A stretch of 64,000 nucleotides of DNA, taken from Leisingera sp. SS27 (GTDB lineage: Bacteria; Pseudomonadota; Alphaproteobacteria; Rhodobacterales; Rhodobacteraceae). The stretch covers positions 1-64,000 of the forward strand of contig NZ_JAQNCY010000011.1 of the NCBI RefSeq assembly GCF_028368855.1. The letters run 5' to 3'. Below the pieces are notes generated by a model. The model saw only the letters and a list, made by a program, of their open reading frames with translations. It was not told the DNA's origin and searched no databases. Of the stretch, positions 1 through 8,918 are shown in pieces; position 1 is the stretch's first letter; each line of letters starts with the position of its first letter. The position numbers were made by a program, and so were the translations under genes.

Positions 1-1
1 C

Positions 2-262
2 GCCTTTTTCGAGTCATTCAACGGCAGCCTGCGCGACGAACTGCTGAACGAGGAGATAATTGACACCCTGGACGATGTCCGCCGGAAGCTGGCGCTCTGG
101 CGTTACGATTACAACACCGTCAGTCCGCACTCATGGCTCGGGAACAAAACGCCGGCCGAAGCGCGCCGGACGCTTAAGCAATTTGAGGGCTCCGCGCCCG
201 GCGCGCTTGCCAAGCCCGAAACCGACGACTATCAAAATCAAACCCGCAGACTCTCGTCATGA
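2..262 (+). pseudogene. IS3-family transposase OrfB, C-terminal fragment cut by window edge
   Basis: The open frame entering from the left edge encodes the end of an IS3-type DDE integrase domain. It has the FFESFNGSLRDE signature carrying the last catalytic Glu, followed by WRYDYN and a PHSWLGNKTPAEA segment typical of rve_3 C-termini. The frame stops with TGA at 260-262. Only the last 86 residues are visible, so whether the upstream part is intact cannot be judged. Identification to family is firm; the exact IS is unknown. Confidence 0.85.
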
Positions 263-288
263 ACGAGGGACCAGCGGGGGGCAGGTCA
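263..288. repeat. Probable right terminus of the first IS3 element
   Basis: Just after the transposase stop lies a G-run followed by GCAGGTCA ending at 288. IS3-family elements end in CA-3' (TG-5' on the other end), and a G-rich end close behind the orfB stop is normal for them. The left end lies outside the window, so the match cannot be confirmed. Confidence 0.4.
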
Positions 289-1238
289 AAGGCTGTATGG
301 GCAAATTCGGGCCGCTCGCATCTGCGAGCTGTCTGTTTCTCAGGGTACTACTTGGACAGCCGCATTTCACACCGCTGAGCAGCATTGACAATAGTGCAGT
401 CGCCGTGACGATTGCGCTGCGTACGCGGCGAGAAACTACAATGGCTCCCTTGGGCTCAAGCTCGATTTTGCTGCGCGCAGCGTGAAAATCTGCTTCAGTC
501 GAAGGAAAACCTTTGAGTCGCAAAAGGAAAGATTAGTGTGAGCATGGGTCTTTCAACTGACCTAAAATCAACACTTTAGCTGACACATAGTTTGCCATTT
601 GCGACAGAACCTTTCCTTTTTCGTGTCTCCAACATCCCCGCTCGCGCCTCCTGTTCCGCCAGTGGCGAAGCCTTCCCTGATTTTCATTTCGGAAGACCTC
701 GTGTCTTCCGGAGGGCAAAGCAGGGTGGGCGCAGCCCGTCGATGCCCTGCCACGACTATTGGGATATGCAATCCGCGCGCGCCGCGCGGATTTCTACGGT
801 CTCTTTCAGAGGGCCCAGTTGACCCGGCAAAACAGCCAAGTCCTGCTCCTGCAAAAGGGATCGTTCCTTAACAACGGTCCCGTTTATCAAGGGTCAGAAT
901 GCACCCAGCATAAGCCATAACCGCTTCATGAGGCAACTTACAGGTCGCGGGACAAAGCGACCTTTCACTGCGGCTGCGCAAATGACTGCTTGTCCGTGTT
1001 GATCACTCAAAGCTCTATCAAGAAATGGCGACGCCACGCTGAATGGTGTTCAAATGCAGTGTGATGCGACCAAGCAAGCATCACGTAAGATCTTGTACCC
1101 GACAAGAGCGTGGGATTTTTGCTGTCAGCCAGCAATTGTGGTAAGGAACACCGTATTGTGGTCGTGCTCTCAGAGGCGCTCCCTCTGACATCTTCGACTG
1201 CAGTTGCGAGGCCCATGTCTTGAACTTTGGGATGGTTT
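289..1238. other. Intergenic accessory DNA between two IS elements, no recognisable gene
   Basis: About 950 bp without a convincing gene. The open frames here are short, overlap on both strands and match no family I recognise. The one clear structure is a perfect 10-bp inverted repeat with a 3-bp loop at 770-792 (AATCCGCGCG and its complement), followed by a weak T-rich stretch; it could be an old terminator. The stretch is probably decayed DNA between mobile elements. Confidence 0.5.
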
Positions 1239-1303
1239 TGACGTGCTCCCCTGAAATGTCCGCGTTTTGAAGTTAGCCTGTTCTCCACACGAGGAGCCAG
1301 ACA

Positions 1304-1591
1304 ATGCGGAAAAGCCGGTTCAGCGACGAGCAGATCCTTGGCATCTTGAAGGAGCACCAGGCCGGGATAGGTACCAAGGAACTGTGCCGCAAGCACGGTA
1401 TCAGCGATGGCACCTTCTACAAATGGCGCTCGAAGTATGGCGGTATGGAAGTGTCCGAGGCCAAGAGGCTGAAGGCCCTGGAGGCCGAGAACGTCAAGTT
1501 GAAGAAGATGCTTGCGGAGCACATGCCCGACGTCGCCGCACTCATGGAAATGCTGGGAATGGAAGCAGGCGAACGCCATGCGTTCGAGTGA
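1304..1591 (+). CDS. IS3-family transposase OrfA (helix-turn-helix subunit)
   Basis: A 95-residue protein of normal OrfA length. It has an N-terminal HTH (SDEQILGILKEHQAG...KELCRKHGISDGTFYKWRSKYGG) and a leucine-rich coiled coil (LKALEAENVKLKKML), the usual DNA-binding and multimerising parts of IS3 OrfA. OrfB follows in the -1 frame: its possible GTG at 1588 overlaps the OrfA stop, so either coupled initiation or programmed -1 shifting could join them. OrfA itself looks intact. Confidence 0.9.
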   Translation: MRKSRFSDEQILGILKEHQAGIGTKELCRKHGISDGTFYKWRSKYGGMEVSEAKRLKALEAENVKLKKMLAEHMPDVAALMEMLGMEAGERHAFE

Positions 1592-2516
1592 GCCTGCGGA
1601 CCCTTCTGAAGCCCGGTGCTCGGAAACGTGCCGTGGACTGGGCCATGACAGAGAAGAACTATAACCAGCGGCGGGCGTGTGCCTTGGGCGGGCTTGATCC
1701 GGGTGTCTATCGGCGAAGGTCAAGCAGGCCGGAGGACCAGGGGCTGCGTCAGCGGTTGAAAGAGTTGTCCGGAGAACGCAGGCGGTTGGGTTATCGGCGC
1801 CTGCATATTCTGCTGAACCGGGAGGGCTGGCAAGTGAACTGGAAGAAACTCTACCGGATCTACCGCGAAGAGGGCCTGACGGTGCGCAAGCGCGGCGGGC
1901 GAAAACGCGCCATTGGCACCCGTGCGCCGACGGCAATCCCGCAAGGCCCGAACCAAAGATGGTCGCTGGACTTCGTGTCCGGCAGCCTGTCAGACGGGCG
2001 CCGTTTCCGGGTCTGTGCGTCATTGACGACTTCAGCCGGGAGTGCCTGGCCTGCGTGGTCGACACGTCTCTTTCCGGGCAATGCGTGGCGCGTGAACTGG
2101 ACAACATCGCCCGGCTGCGCGGCTCCTCCTGCATGGTGGTCAGCGAGCGAGCTTTGTCCGCCATTGGTCCGAGGACAATGGCGAGCGGAACGGAACGGAC
2201 GTCGAACGCCATCCTGAAATGGCAAGAGGCCCGCAAGGTCGAGTGGCACTACATTGCCCCTGGCAAGCCAATGCAAAACGGCTTCGTGGAAAGCTTCAAT
2301 GGCCGACTGCGTGACGAGTGCCTGAACGAGCACCTGTTTGCCACTTTGCGCCAAGCCCGAGACCTGATCGCGGCTTGGCACGAGGATTACAATCACCACC
2401 GCCCGCATTCGAGCCTCGACGGGCTCACCCCGCGGGAGTATCACCAAAGGTCAGTAGAGGACCAAACCCTGAACAGAGCTAGCTTCAAAACGCGGACATT
2501 TCAGGGGAGCACGTCA
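1588..2516 (+). pseudogene. IS3-family transposase OrfB (DDE integrase), frameshifted
   Basis: The frame from about 1588 gives the HTH_21 part ([32 protein letters not shown]) and reaches [18 protein letters not shown] near 2010. There the integrase core jumps to another frame, continuing as [18 protein letters not shown] second lesion near 2140-2195 replaces the expected V-S-D-N-G-T-E-L segment with extra sequence, destroying the second catalytic Asp region. The C-terminus ([32 protein letters not shown]) is well preserved and reads out of the element. The enzyme should be inactive. Confidence 0.85.
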
Positions 2517-2655
2517 CCCCGCAAGAGTGATCACCTCAAACAATGCTGCAGTGACCGCCCCCAACCGGAAAAGAATGTGGTATTGTCGGACTGGGACTCA
2601 TCTTCCGGGTGCAAGGGCGCTCATTTGGAACCTAAAACAATGGAAGGGAAGGTAA

Positions 2656-3306
2656 ATGCCGCAGCGGCAGTCACCATCTTTCTGGCTCCGGCCGCTGGAG
2701 AAAGGCGACTTTGCCTCCATGGCCGTCTGGTTTCAGAACGTCGCCGATCTGGCGCGCTTTGACCGCTCCGTCCGGGCACCCTTCAATTCAGAAGGCATGG
2801 AAACCTCATGGGGGCAGGCTGCAGAGGCTGCCAAGGAACCCGGCAGACACTGGTTTGCCATCACAGCAGAAACAGGCGAGCTTTGCGGAATTACAGGACT
2901 GGAAAGCGTATCCTCTGTTAACCGCGATGCTGTCATCGCATTGTTCATTGAGGAAAGCCGGCGCCGGCAAGGTATCGGTATTCGTTCCATGGCGCTGGTT
3001 CTGGACTTTGCGTTCCGGCAGATCGGGCTAAATCGCGTTACATCCTACTACCGGGCCGACAACCTGCGCAGCCAGCAGATGACATCACGGGCCGGGTTTG
3101 CAGCTGAAGGCACCATGCGGGAAGCCTGGTTCGCAGACGGCCGGTTTTACGACATGATCTGCGTAGGGCTGTTGCGCGGCGAATGGAACACCCGCCGCGC
3201 GGCCCTTGCGCGGGAGCTCGACGCCGCCTGCACAGCCCGGTTCCGCGGATCAGGAAGCTCCGGCTGGGCCTGGCCGCCAGGCCCGTTGGACCCGCCAGAC
3301 GGCTAA
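2656..3306 (+). CDS. GNAT-family N-acetyltransferase
   Basis: A 216-residue protein of the RimJ/RimL-like GNAT fold, transferring an acyl group from acyl-CoA to an unknown amine. The acetyl-CoA loop is seen as [10 protein letters not shown] around residues 97-106, followed by a helix and [24 protein letters not shown], the typical beta5/alpha4 N-x-x-S region. The Pro/Gly-rich C-terminal 25 residues are non-conserved. An AAGG stretch precedes the ATG. It lies just right of the IS and left of the cyclase gene on the same strand, without sign of a shared role. Confidence 0.8.
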   Translation: MPQRQSPSFWLRPLEKGDFASMAVWFQNVADLARFDRSVRAPFNSEGMETSWGQAAEAAKEPGRHWFAITAETGELCGITGLESVSSVNRDAVIALFIEESRRRQGIGIRSMALVLDFAFRQIGLNRVTSYYRADNLRSQQMTSRAGFAAEGTMREAWFADGRFYDMICVGLLRGEWNTRRAALARELDAACTARFRGSGSSGWAWPPGPLDPPDG

Positions 3307-3390
3307 GCAGTTTCGCTCTGCCTGGCATCACACAGCACCGGATCCGGCAAACTGCCGGTTTCAGCCATTCTCACGAGGGGAGGACAGCTT

Positions 3391-5160
3391 GTGAGCGGCC
3401 AAGACAAGGAGAACCATGTCCGGCGTCAGCTTGGCGCGGTGCTGTTTGCGGATGTGGTCGGTTATGCCCGGCTGATGGGTAATGACGAGATCGATACGTA
3501 CAGCGCGCTGAAGTCCCTTCTGGAGCAGCTGGAAGCCGCTTGCCAGCTGCATGACGGGCAGGTTGTTGCGGTCCGGGGAGATGGCGTCCTGGCTTTGTTC
3601 GAAACTGCCACTGATGCGGTCAAATTCGGGGTCGAACTGCACCGGATCGCAGACCAGAACAACCGCAGCCGGGCTGAGGATCAGCAACTGCGGTTCCGGG
3701 CAGGTGTCCACATGGGTGAAATCCTGGTCGACGACCGCGGCATTCATGGCGACAACGTCAATATTGCCGCCCGGCTTCAGGAAATCGCCGAGCCGGGCCG
3801 CGTCTATGTCAGCGCTTCTGTGTATGAGCAAATCCGCAACCGGCTTCGCTTCGGTTTCGAATTTCTGGGTCCGCGGCGGCTCAAGAATATTGCGGAACCG
3901 GTCCCGGCTTATTGTGTCCGCAGCGAGATCGAGGGAGCGGCAATGGCGGCCACGCTGCGCCCGGCAAACCACCCTGTGCAGCCGCAGCAGCCGGACATTC
4001 CCTCGGTTGCTGTGCTGCCGTTTACAAACCTCGGCGGAGATCCAAGTGACAACTGGTTTGCTGATGGCCTGACAGAAGACATCATCCTGAACCTGTCCAA
4101 GTTCAAGAACCTCTTTGTCATAGCTCGCAATTCCGCCTTCTTCTTCAAGGCGCGGTCAATGCCGCCTCAGGATGCCGCACGCGAGCTTGGCGTGCGCTAT
4201 GTCGCACGGGGCAGCGTCCGGCGGGCGGCCTCCCGGATCCGCATTGCGATTGAGCTGATTGACGCGGATTCCGGCCGTACCATTTGGGGGGAGCGGTACG
4301 ACCGGGAAATAGACGACATTTTTGCCATACAGGATGAGGTCACTGACGCTGTTGTTGCAGCCACTGCGGTTCTGATCGAAGCACAGGAGCGCAAACGGAT
4401 GTCGCAAGCTGCGCCTGCCGACCTTGCCGCCTATGGTTATGTTCTGCGCGGACAGCAGTACATCTTCCGTTATACACGGCAGGACAATCACGAAGCGCAA
4501 GCACTGTACGAACGCGCCCTCGCCCGGGACCAGGACTATGCCCGGGCCTCGGCAGCAATTTCCCGCACGATGAACATCGACTGGCGGTATTCCTGGGCCA
4601 AGGATTCGGACCACGCGCTGGATACGGCCCTCGGTTTTGCGCAAAGAGCTGTGGAGTTGGATCCGACTGACGCCCGCGGATTCGGCGAACTGGGATTTGT
4701 GCATCTCTACCGCAAGGAGCACGATGCTGCGATTGGCGCCTATCAGCGCGCCCTGTCTCTCAACCCGAATGACGCCGACCTGCTGTCCGATTACGCGGAT
4801 GCGCTGGCCCATTCAGGCGACAATGAAACCGCTATCAGCAACCTGAAACAAGCGATGCGGCTGAACCCCTACTTCCCGGATCAGTATCTTTGGCACCTGG
4901 GCGGCGCCTACTATAATCTGAAGGAATATGATGCCGTGATCGACACGCTGACCAAGATGAACAACCCGACCGAGGGCCAGCGTATGCTGGCCGCAAGCTA
5001 TGCCCAACTCGGCAAGATGGAACTGGCGCGGGACATGGCAGCCCGGCATCGCGAGGCGCATCCGAATTTTTCACTGGACCGCTGGACCCAAGTGCAGCCC
5101 GACCGTCTGGAGGAAGACACCCAGCATTTTGTCGAAGGGCTTAAGAAAGCGGGGTTCTGA
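3391..5160 (+). CDS. Class III adenylate/guanylate cyclase with TolB-like and TPR regions
   Basis: 589 residues from a GTG start preceded by GAGGGGAGG. The N-terminal cyclase homology domain (about 12-170) shows the metal-binding FADVVGYARLM, the RGDGVLALF turn and GDNVNIAARLQE with the catalytic Asn/Arg, so catalysis is plausible. A central part (IPSVAVLPFTNLGGDP, WFADGLTEDII) matches the TolB-N-like segment often fused to such cyclases, and the C-terminal 230 residues are TPR-like (ALYERALARDQDYARA, AYQRALSLNPNDADLLSDYA). There is no transmembrane segment. Family expansions of this architecture are common in rhizobia and roseobacters; the signal sensed is unknown. Confidence 0.85.
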   Translation: MSGQDKENHVRRQLGAVLFADVVGYARLMGNDEIDTYSALKSLLEQLEAACQLHDGQVVAVRGDGVLALFETATDAVKFGVELHRIADQNNRSRAEDQQLRFRAGVHMGEILVDDRGIHGDNVNIAARLQEIAEPGRVYVSASVYEQIRNRLRFGFEFLGPRRLKNIAEPVPAYCVRSEIEGAAMAATLRPANHPVQPQQPDIPSVAVLPFTNLGGDPSDNWFADGLTEDIILNLSKFKNLFVIARNSAFFFKARSMPPQDAARELGVRYVARGSVRRAASRIRIAIELIDADSGRTIWGERYDREIDDIFAIQDEVTDAVVAATAVLIEAQERKRMSQAAPADLAAYGYVLRGQQYIFRYTRQDNHEAQALYERALARDQDYARASAAISRTMNIDWRYSWAKDSDHALDTALGFAQRAVELDPTDARGFGELGFVHLYRKEHDAAIGAYQRALSLNPNDADLLSDYADALAHSGDNETAISNLKQAMRLNPYFPDQYLWHLGGAYYNLKEYDAVIDTLTKMNNPTEGQRMLAASYAQLGKMELARDMAARHREAHPNFSLDRWTQVQPDRLEEDTQHFVEGLKKAGF

Positions 5161-5225
5161 AACGGGTTGCGGCGCGCCCGTTTCTGCCGCGCCGCCGTAC
5201 TTCCACTAGTTTGGCAGCAGCCGGT

Positions 5226-6086
5226 TCAGTCGCCAGACCCGCGCGCCTTTGCCCCGCTGACCTTGGCGCCGCTCACCTTGGCACCGCTGACCTTCGCGCC
5301 GCTGACTTTGGCACCGCTTACCTTTGCGCCGCTTACCTTGGCACCGCTGATATCGGGACCGCTGCCGAAGTAAACATCCAGCAGCACCTGTTCCAGCATG
5401 CCTGTCATCACATCCATACGGATTGAATAGTCCGCCTTATCGTATTCCCAGACCTTGATATCGTTAGAAATTTGATACTCGGCAGAGGCGACCCCCGTTA
5501 TTGAAGGGTCTAAAGGCGCGCGAGCGCCCTGATCATCGGGTTTGTCTTTCTCTGTCGCGCTCTTGCCCTCGCCATGCACCAAGAACAAGGTAGGCTCCGG
5601 CAGCTCAAAGTAGGTACCCTCATAGGCAAAACCGTATATCCGGGCGAATTTGGCATGCAGGCTGAGTTGCGCATCCAATAGATTGTTTCCGCCGCGCCCG
5701 CGCAACCCGGCTTGCTTGTAGAGCTGTTTTGTAGAGTCCTTGGTATGAGTTTGGGTCCAGACGGTATCCCCGAACTCAACACCTTCCAGAACGGCAACCC
5801 TTCCTCCCAAGGGGATCTTCGGTTGTGGGACCAGTTTCAATGTGTTGCTGGCACCCGAGGTGACTTTATAGATGCCATTCTCATTGGCATTGTTTCGACG
5901 CACCAGAACCAGATCGTTCTCGGCAATCTCAACCCCGTCCAGCTCGGTGTCGGTATTGTTGAGGTTCACCTTCTCGACGGTCGCGACGCGAACCGTTTCC
6001 TTGATATCGGATCTAACGATCTGAAGGTCATTCAGGAGGCGTCCAAATAACAGCACTTCGGAAAAACTCAGTAAAGACTCGGCCAC
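5226..6086 (-). CDS. Protein with phage-tail-like domain and C-terminal SGAKV pentapeptide repeats
   Basis: 286 residues from a GTG at 6086 preceded by GGGAG; the frame stays open to 6203 but there has only a TTG with no ribosome site. Residues about 25-120 (VRVATVEKVNLNN, GVEIAENDLVLVRRNN, ENGIYKVTSG, DTVWTQ) resemble the small beta domain found in phage tail-fibre and surface proteins. The C-terminus is six exact SGAKV units plus SGAKA, then RGSGD. The repeats can be read as A-K-V-S-G, fitting the loose pentapeptide-repeat pattern. It is the last gene of the ycaO-tfuA-peptidase run, so it may be the substrate or effector; that is inference. No known family is assigned to the whole protein. 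Confidence 0.6.
   Translation of the reverse strand: MAESLLSFSEVLLFGRLLNDLQIVRSDIKETVRVATVEKVNLNNTDTELDGVEIAENDLVLVRRNNANENGIYKVTSGASNTLKLVPQPKIPLGGRVAVLEGVEFGDTVWTQTHTKDSTKQLYKQAGLRGRGGNNLLDAQLSLHAKFARIYGFAYEGTYFELPEPTLFLVHGEGKSATEKDKPDDQGARAPLDPSITGVASAEYQISNDIKVWEYDKADYSIRMDVMTGMLEQVLLDVYFGSGPDISGAKVSGAKVSGAKVSGAKVSGAKVSGAKVSGAKARGSGD
5244..5348 (-). repeat. Seven 15-bp units encoding SGAKV
   Basis: Six complete units (5259-5348) and one degenerate unit (5244-5258) at the 3' end of the preceding gene. Codons differ synonymously between units: Ala as GCC, GCA or GCG; Lys as AAG or AAA; Val as GTA, GTC or GTG; Gly as GGT, GGC or GGG. The peptide is therefore conserved while the DNA has drifted, which argues for selection on the protein repeat and against recent slippage. 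Confidence 0.9.
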
Positions 6087-6233
6087 CGCACATACTCCCG
6101 TGGCTATTGAAACTACACAAGAAGGTCTTTTTGCAGCGGGTCCAGCAGCAAACTGCAACTGCGGGCTTCCACAAAACTCTCCCTCAGGATGAAAGTACCA
6201 CAAAACGGATAAATTTTATAGCCAATACACAGG

Positions 6234-7532
6234 TTAATCGTCTGGCACCCGTGTCCGCACGGAATGCGCATGACTGTCCTCGCCGGCTTCACCCAGACGC
6301 GGCCCGGCCTGAACCAGGCCGATCCCGCGCATCCGAAAATTGCCTTCGATGATTGAATGAAATGCTCCTCCGGTCGATTTCTGGTCAACCATCAGCAGCG
6401 CCTGCTCCACCGCTGCATACGTCAGGGTCTCTGCATCCAGCATGCTCCATGCCGCAGCCAGATAGGAGCCGAGAATGTCCCGGGCTTCCAATAGGGCCAG
6501 GCGGAACCCTTCCGGATCAGCAGCATAGCGGGCATCGAACAACGCTTGCATGACCTCTCCATAATAGGGGCTGTCCTCTAGCTGGTCTGACAGGTCCTCC
6601 ATTTCCGGGGTAATCAGCCCGTGCACAAGAAGCCGTTCGTGAAAGATATCTACAAGAATATCAAACATCGCCCCGGTCAGGGGTTCAGACAGGGCGTGCT
6701 CGCTGCTCCAGCCGCATACGAAATCATCCAACAGCCGGGTGTTCGCAGCCATCCGGATTTGCGCGTTGCCGGCAAGTTCTGCAAAACGGTTCAGCTGGTT
6801 GAAAGTGTAAAGATTGCCTCTGGTGTTCTCCAGCAGACCCTCAACCACAGATCCGAAATGCAGGGAAGCGATCAGCGCGACCATATCCGCCGCGGATTCA
6901 TGAAACCCGTAATATTCACCGGGAACATCTTCCGAAACCGGCATCCCTGCGATGCTGTAAATAATGGCGTGGCCGATCTCATGGGCAACGACATCAAAGT
7001 TAAGGCTGTAGGCGCGGTATTCTCCGCCGTGTTCACTGGTGCCGCCGGTTTCCAGAAACCCCCAGCCGATATGCGCATTGTCCAGGCTTGGAAGCAGAGA
7101 TAGCTCGAGCCGGTCGTAGTCGCGGGCAAAATGCCAGGCAATCTCATGGCCGAAATAGGCTTCCCAGACATCGAGGGTGAAATGCGCCGCAGCAAACAGA
7201 TGCGCCGCTTCGAACCTGGGATCAGACGGCTCTATGTGGAGGAAATGCCCGTCATGATCTGGCTCCGGCTGTGCTTGCAGCTCTCCATGCCATGGCGGCA
7301 GATACATGCCCGGACCAGCAGGTCCTTGCACAATCGCACCATAAGGTATCGTCTTGCCCAGGGCATTGACCGTGTACATTCGAGGTCCCGACGGGCCTGG
7401 GCCGATCGAACCCGGCGGCGCGGATATTTCGATCATTTCCAGCACCGGGTTTTCAGTCCGGAACGGCGATTGCGGAAACAGAAGAAACCTCGTTCCTGGT
7501 GCTTCCTCCACCGCCCAAAAGGGGTCGTCCAT
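6234..7532 (-). CDS. Putative zinc metallopeptidase (HEXXH...E gluzincin)
   Basis: 432 residues from an ATG with GGAGG 7 nt upstream. The metal site is HEIGHAIIYS near residue 185, with a downstream FHESAADMVAL supplying the third ligand (Glu) as in M4-like gluzincins. An N-terminal Pro/Gly-rich stretch (PPGSIGPGPSGP, GPAGPGMYLPP) precedes the catalytic part; there is no signal peptide. It lies 24 bp behind tfuA and 147 bp ahead of the repeat-protein gene, so it is likely cotranscribed. In peptide-modification loci such enzymes often remove leader peptides or act in immunity; neither is shown here. Confidence 0.65.
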   Translation of the reverse strand: MDDPFWAVEEAPGTRFLLFPQSPFRTENPVLEMIEISAPPGSIGPGPSGPRMYTVNALGKTIPYGAIVQGPAGPGMYLPPWHGELQAQPEPDHDGHFLHIEPSDPRFEAAHLFAAAHFTLDVWEAYFGHEIAWHFARDYDRLELSLLPSLDNAHIGWGFLETGGTSEHGGEYRAYSLNFDVVAHEIGHAIIYSIAGMPVSEDVPGEYYGFHESAADMVALIASLHFGSVVEGLLENTRGNLYTFNQLNRFAELAGNAQIRMAANTRLLDDFVCGWSSEHALSEPLTGAMFDILVDIFHERLLVHGLITPEMEDLSDQLEDSPYYGEVMQALFDARYAADPEGFRLALLEARDILGSYLAAAWSMLDAETLTYAAVEQALLMVDQKSTGGAFHSIIEGNFRMRGIGLVQAGPRLGEAGEDSHAHSVRTRVPDD

Positions 7533-7556
7533 AGAGCCTCCAATCCTGCGGAGGTT

Positions 7557-8918
7557 TCACCCGTCTTGCCCTGCCTCACCCCTGCTTTCCGGCGCAGTTC
7601 GTGCTTCTAACTCTAGATGATACATGAATTCCTGCCGGATCAGCTCAAAGAATTCTTCAGCTCCAATTCCAATACTTGCCGCGTATGCCTCCAAATCCTC
7701 TGGAATTTCCCGATGGAGGCAGCTCTCGAAATACCAGGCAGCCGCTTGCCACCGCTCTGCCTGCTGCATGGAAACATCCGGCTTCAACAGTTCAGCGGCT
7801 TGTTCCTGCTTGGCATCTGCCCGCAGTTTCAGTCCGGCATAGGCGCCTGCCAATCGGAGCTCCGACAGCATGCTGGGTTCCAAGCCGCCCAAACCGCTGG
7901 CCGCCTCAGCGGCTTGGGCTGCCTGGGCCAGTTCCGCCTCGTATTGCGCGGCAGTTATCCCATTGGCCTGCAGCCACGCCTGCAGATCCCTGCTGCGGTA
8001 CAGGCTGTGCATCTGCCGGTGGCTGTTCAACTGCGCCAAAAGGGCTTCCCGCCCCGGCTGAATTCCCGACCTGCGCGCCTCTTGCAACGCCAGGAGGCGC
8101 AGCGCTGCCCTGTTCCGGAACACAGCATAGCGCTCCGGCTCCAGCCGCAATTCATCCAGTACCCTGCTGTCTGCCTCCTGCAAGCTGCGCTCTTGCACCT
8201 CAGCCCTGCGTACCAAATCCTGCCAGGCAAGTGTCTGTTCCATCCTTTCGCAGGTTTGGACAGCCGCCGGTGCCCCTGAGTTGAGAAACTCAGACATTCG
8301 TTCCAGCATCTCCCTCGCGTCATTGCGTTTGGCATCCACCGCACCTGTCTTCAACCAGGCCGCAAACCGGTCGCGCCAGGGCGACATTGGAAGATCCGCC
8401 AAAATCAGTTTCCAGGTCCGCTGCTGATAAAACCGGGTCTTGGCGGCCTGCAGGACGGCCGCCGCCTGCTCCGTGTCCAGAATCGAGCTGGCCGCCGCGC
8501 GTTCCACCGTCGCCCGGATCGAGACCATTGGCTCGCTCAGCGGCGCATAACCCAGCTCAGCAGGGCTGTGAAGGACGGCAACTTCGTCATCGTCGATGAT
8601 CACGCCTGAAGCATAGTCCTGATAAATCCTGCCAATGCCAATCATACCAAAGGACGACAGCTCTGCCGCCCGCAAGGCCCCCATGCTGGCGCTGCCGAAC
8701 ACGGGAATGCCCTGTTCCATTGCCCACAGGATCTCCTTGTGCCAGACCGAGGGAACCCCTTCAAAATAGCCGTCAATCAGCCCGATTGCTTCGGCACCCT
8801 GGCGCGCTGCATTGTAAATATCCCCCTGACCGGCAGGGGGCAGCACGATCGCACCCGGCAGCAGAGCTTGCGTCTCCTCCTCCCCGATCGTCGGTCCGGC
8901 GAACACCACAGCAGTCAC
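7557..8918 (-). CDS. TfuA-like protein, YcaO partner
   Basis: 453 residues from a GTG overlapping the ycaO stop (GTGA). The N-terminal TfuA core (about 1-130) is clear: FAGPTIGEEE, GLIDGYFEGVPSVWHKEILW, GIPVFGSASMGALRAAEL, GMIGIGRIYQDY and DDDEVAVLH. The long Ala/Gln/Arg-rich helical C-terminus (about 200-450) is much less conserved. TfuA proteins partner YcaO enzymes in trifolitoxin-type RiPP pathways and in backbone thioamidation of methyl-coenzyme M reductase, where they are thought to help deliver sulfur. The overlap implies translational coupling to ycaO. Confidence 0.9.
   Translation of the reverse strand: MTAVVFAGPTIGEEETQALLPGAIVLPPAGQGDIYNAARQGAEAIGLIDGYFEGVPSVWHKEILWAMEQGIPVFGSASMGALRAAELSSFGMIGIGRIYQDYASGVIIDDDEVAVLHSPAELGYAPLSEPMVSIRATVERAAASSILDTEQAAAVLQAAKTRFYQQRTWKLILADLPMSPWRDRFAAWLKTGAVDAKRNDAREMLERMSEFLNSGAPAAVQTCERMEQTLAWQDLVRRAEVQERSLQEADSRVLDELRLEPERYAVFRNRAALRLLALQEARRSGIQPGREALLAQLNSHRQMHSLYRSRDLQAWLQANGITAAQYEAELAQAAQAAEAASGLGGLEPSMLSELRLAGAYAGLKLRADAKQEQAAELLKPDVSMQQAERWQAAAWYFESCLHREIPEDLEAYAASIGIGAEEFFELIRQEFMYHLELEARTAPESRGEAGQDG

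Larger units (their letters stand above)
1239..2516 (+). mobile_element. IS3-family insertion sequence with perfect 34-bp terminal inverted repeats
   Basis: The left end 1239-1272 and right end 2483-2516 are exact reverse complements over 34 bp, beginning TGACGTGCTCCCCTG. The element is 1278 bp, with a normal orfA and a damaged orfB between the ends. The ends are 5'-TG...CA-3', as in IS3. The flanking bases (ggttt on the left, ccccg on the right) show no target duplication, so it is old or was rearranged after insertion. Confidence 0.9.

Noticed and set aside
5167-5373. A plus-strand frame of APLTL/APLTF repeats
   Set aside because: It is the antisense reading of the SGAKV repeats and lacks a ribosome site.
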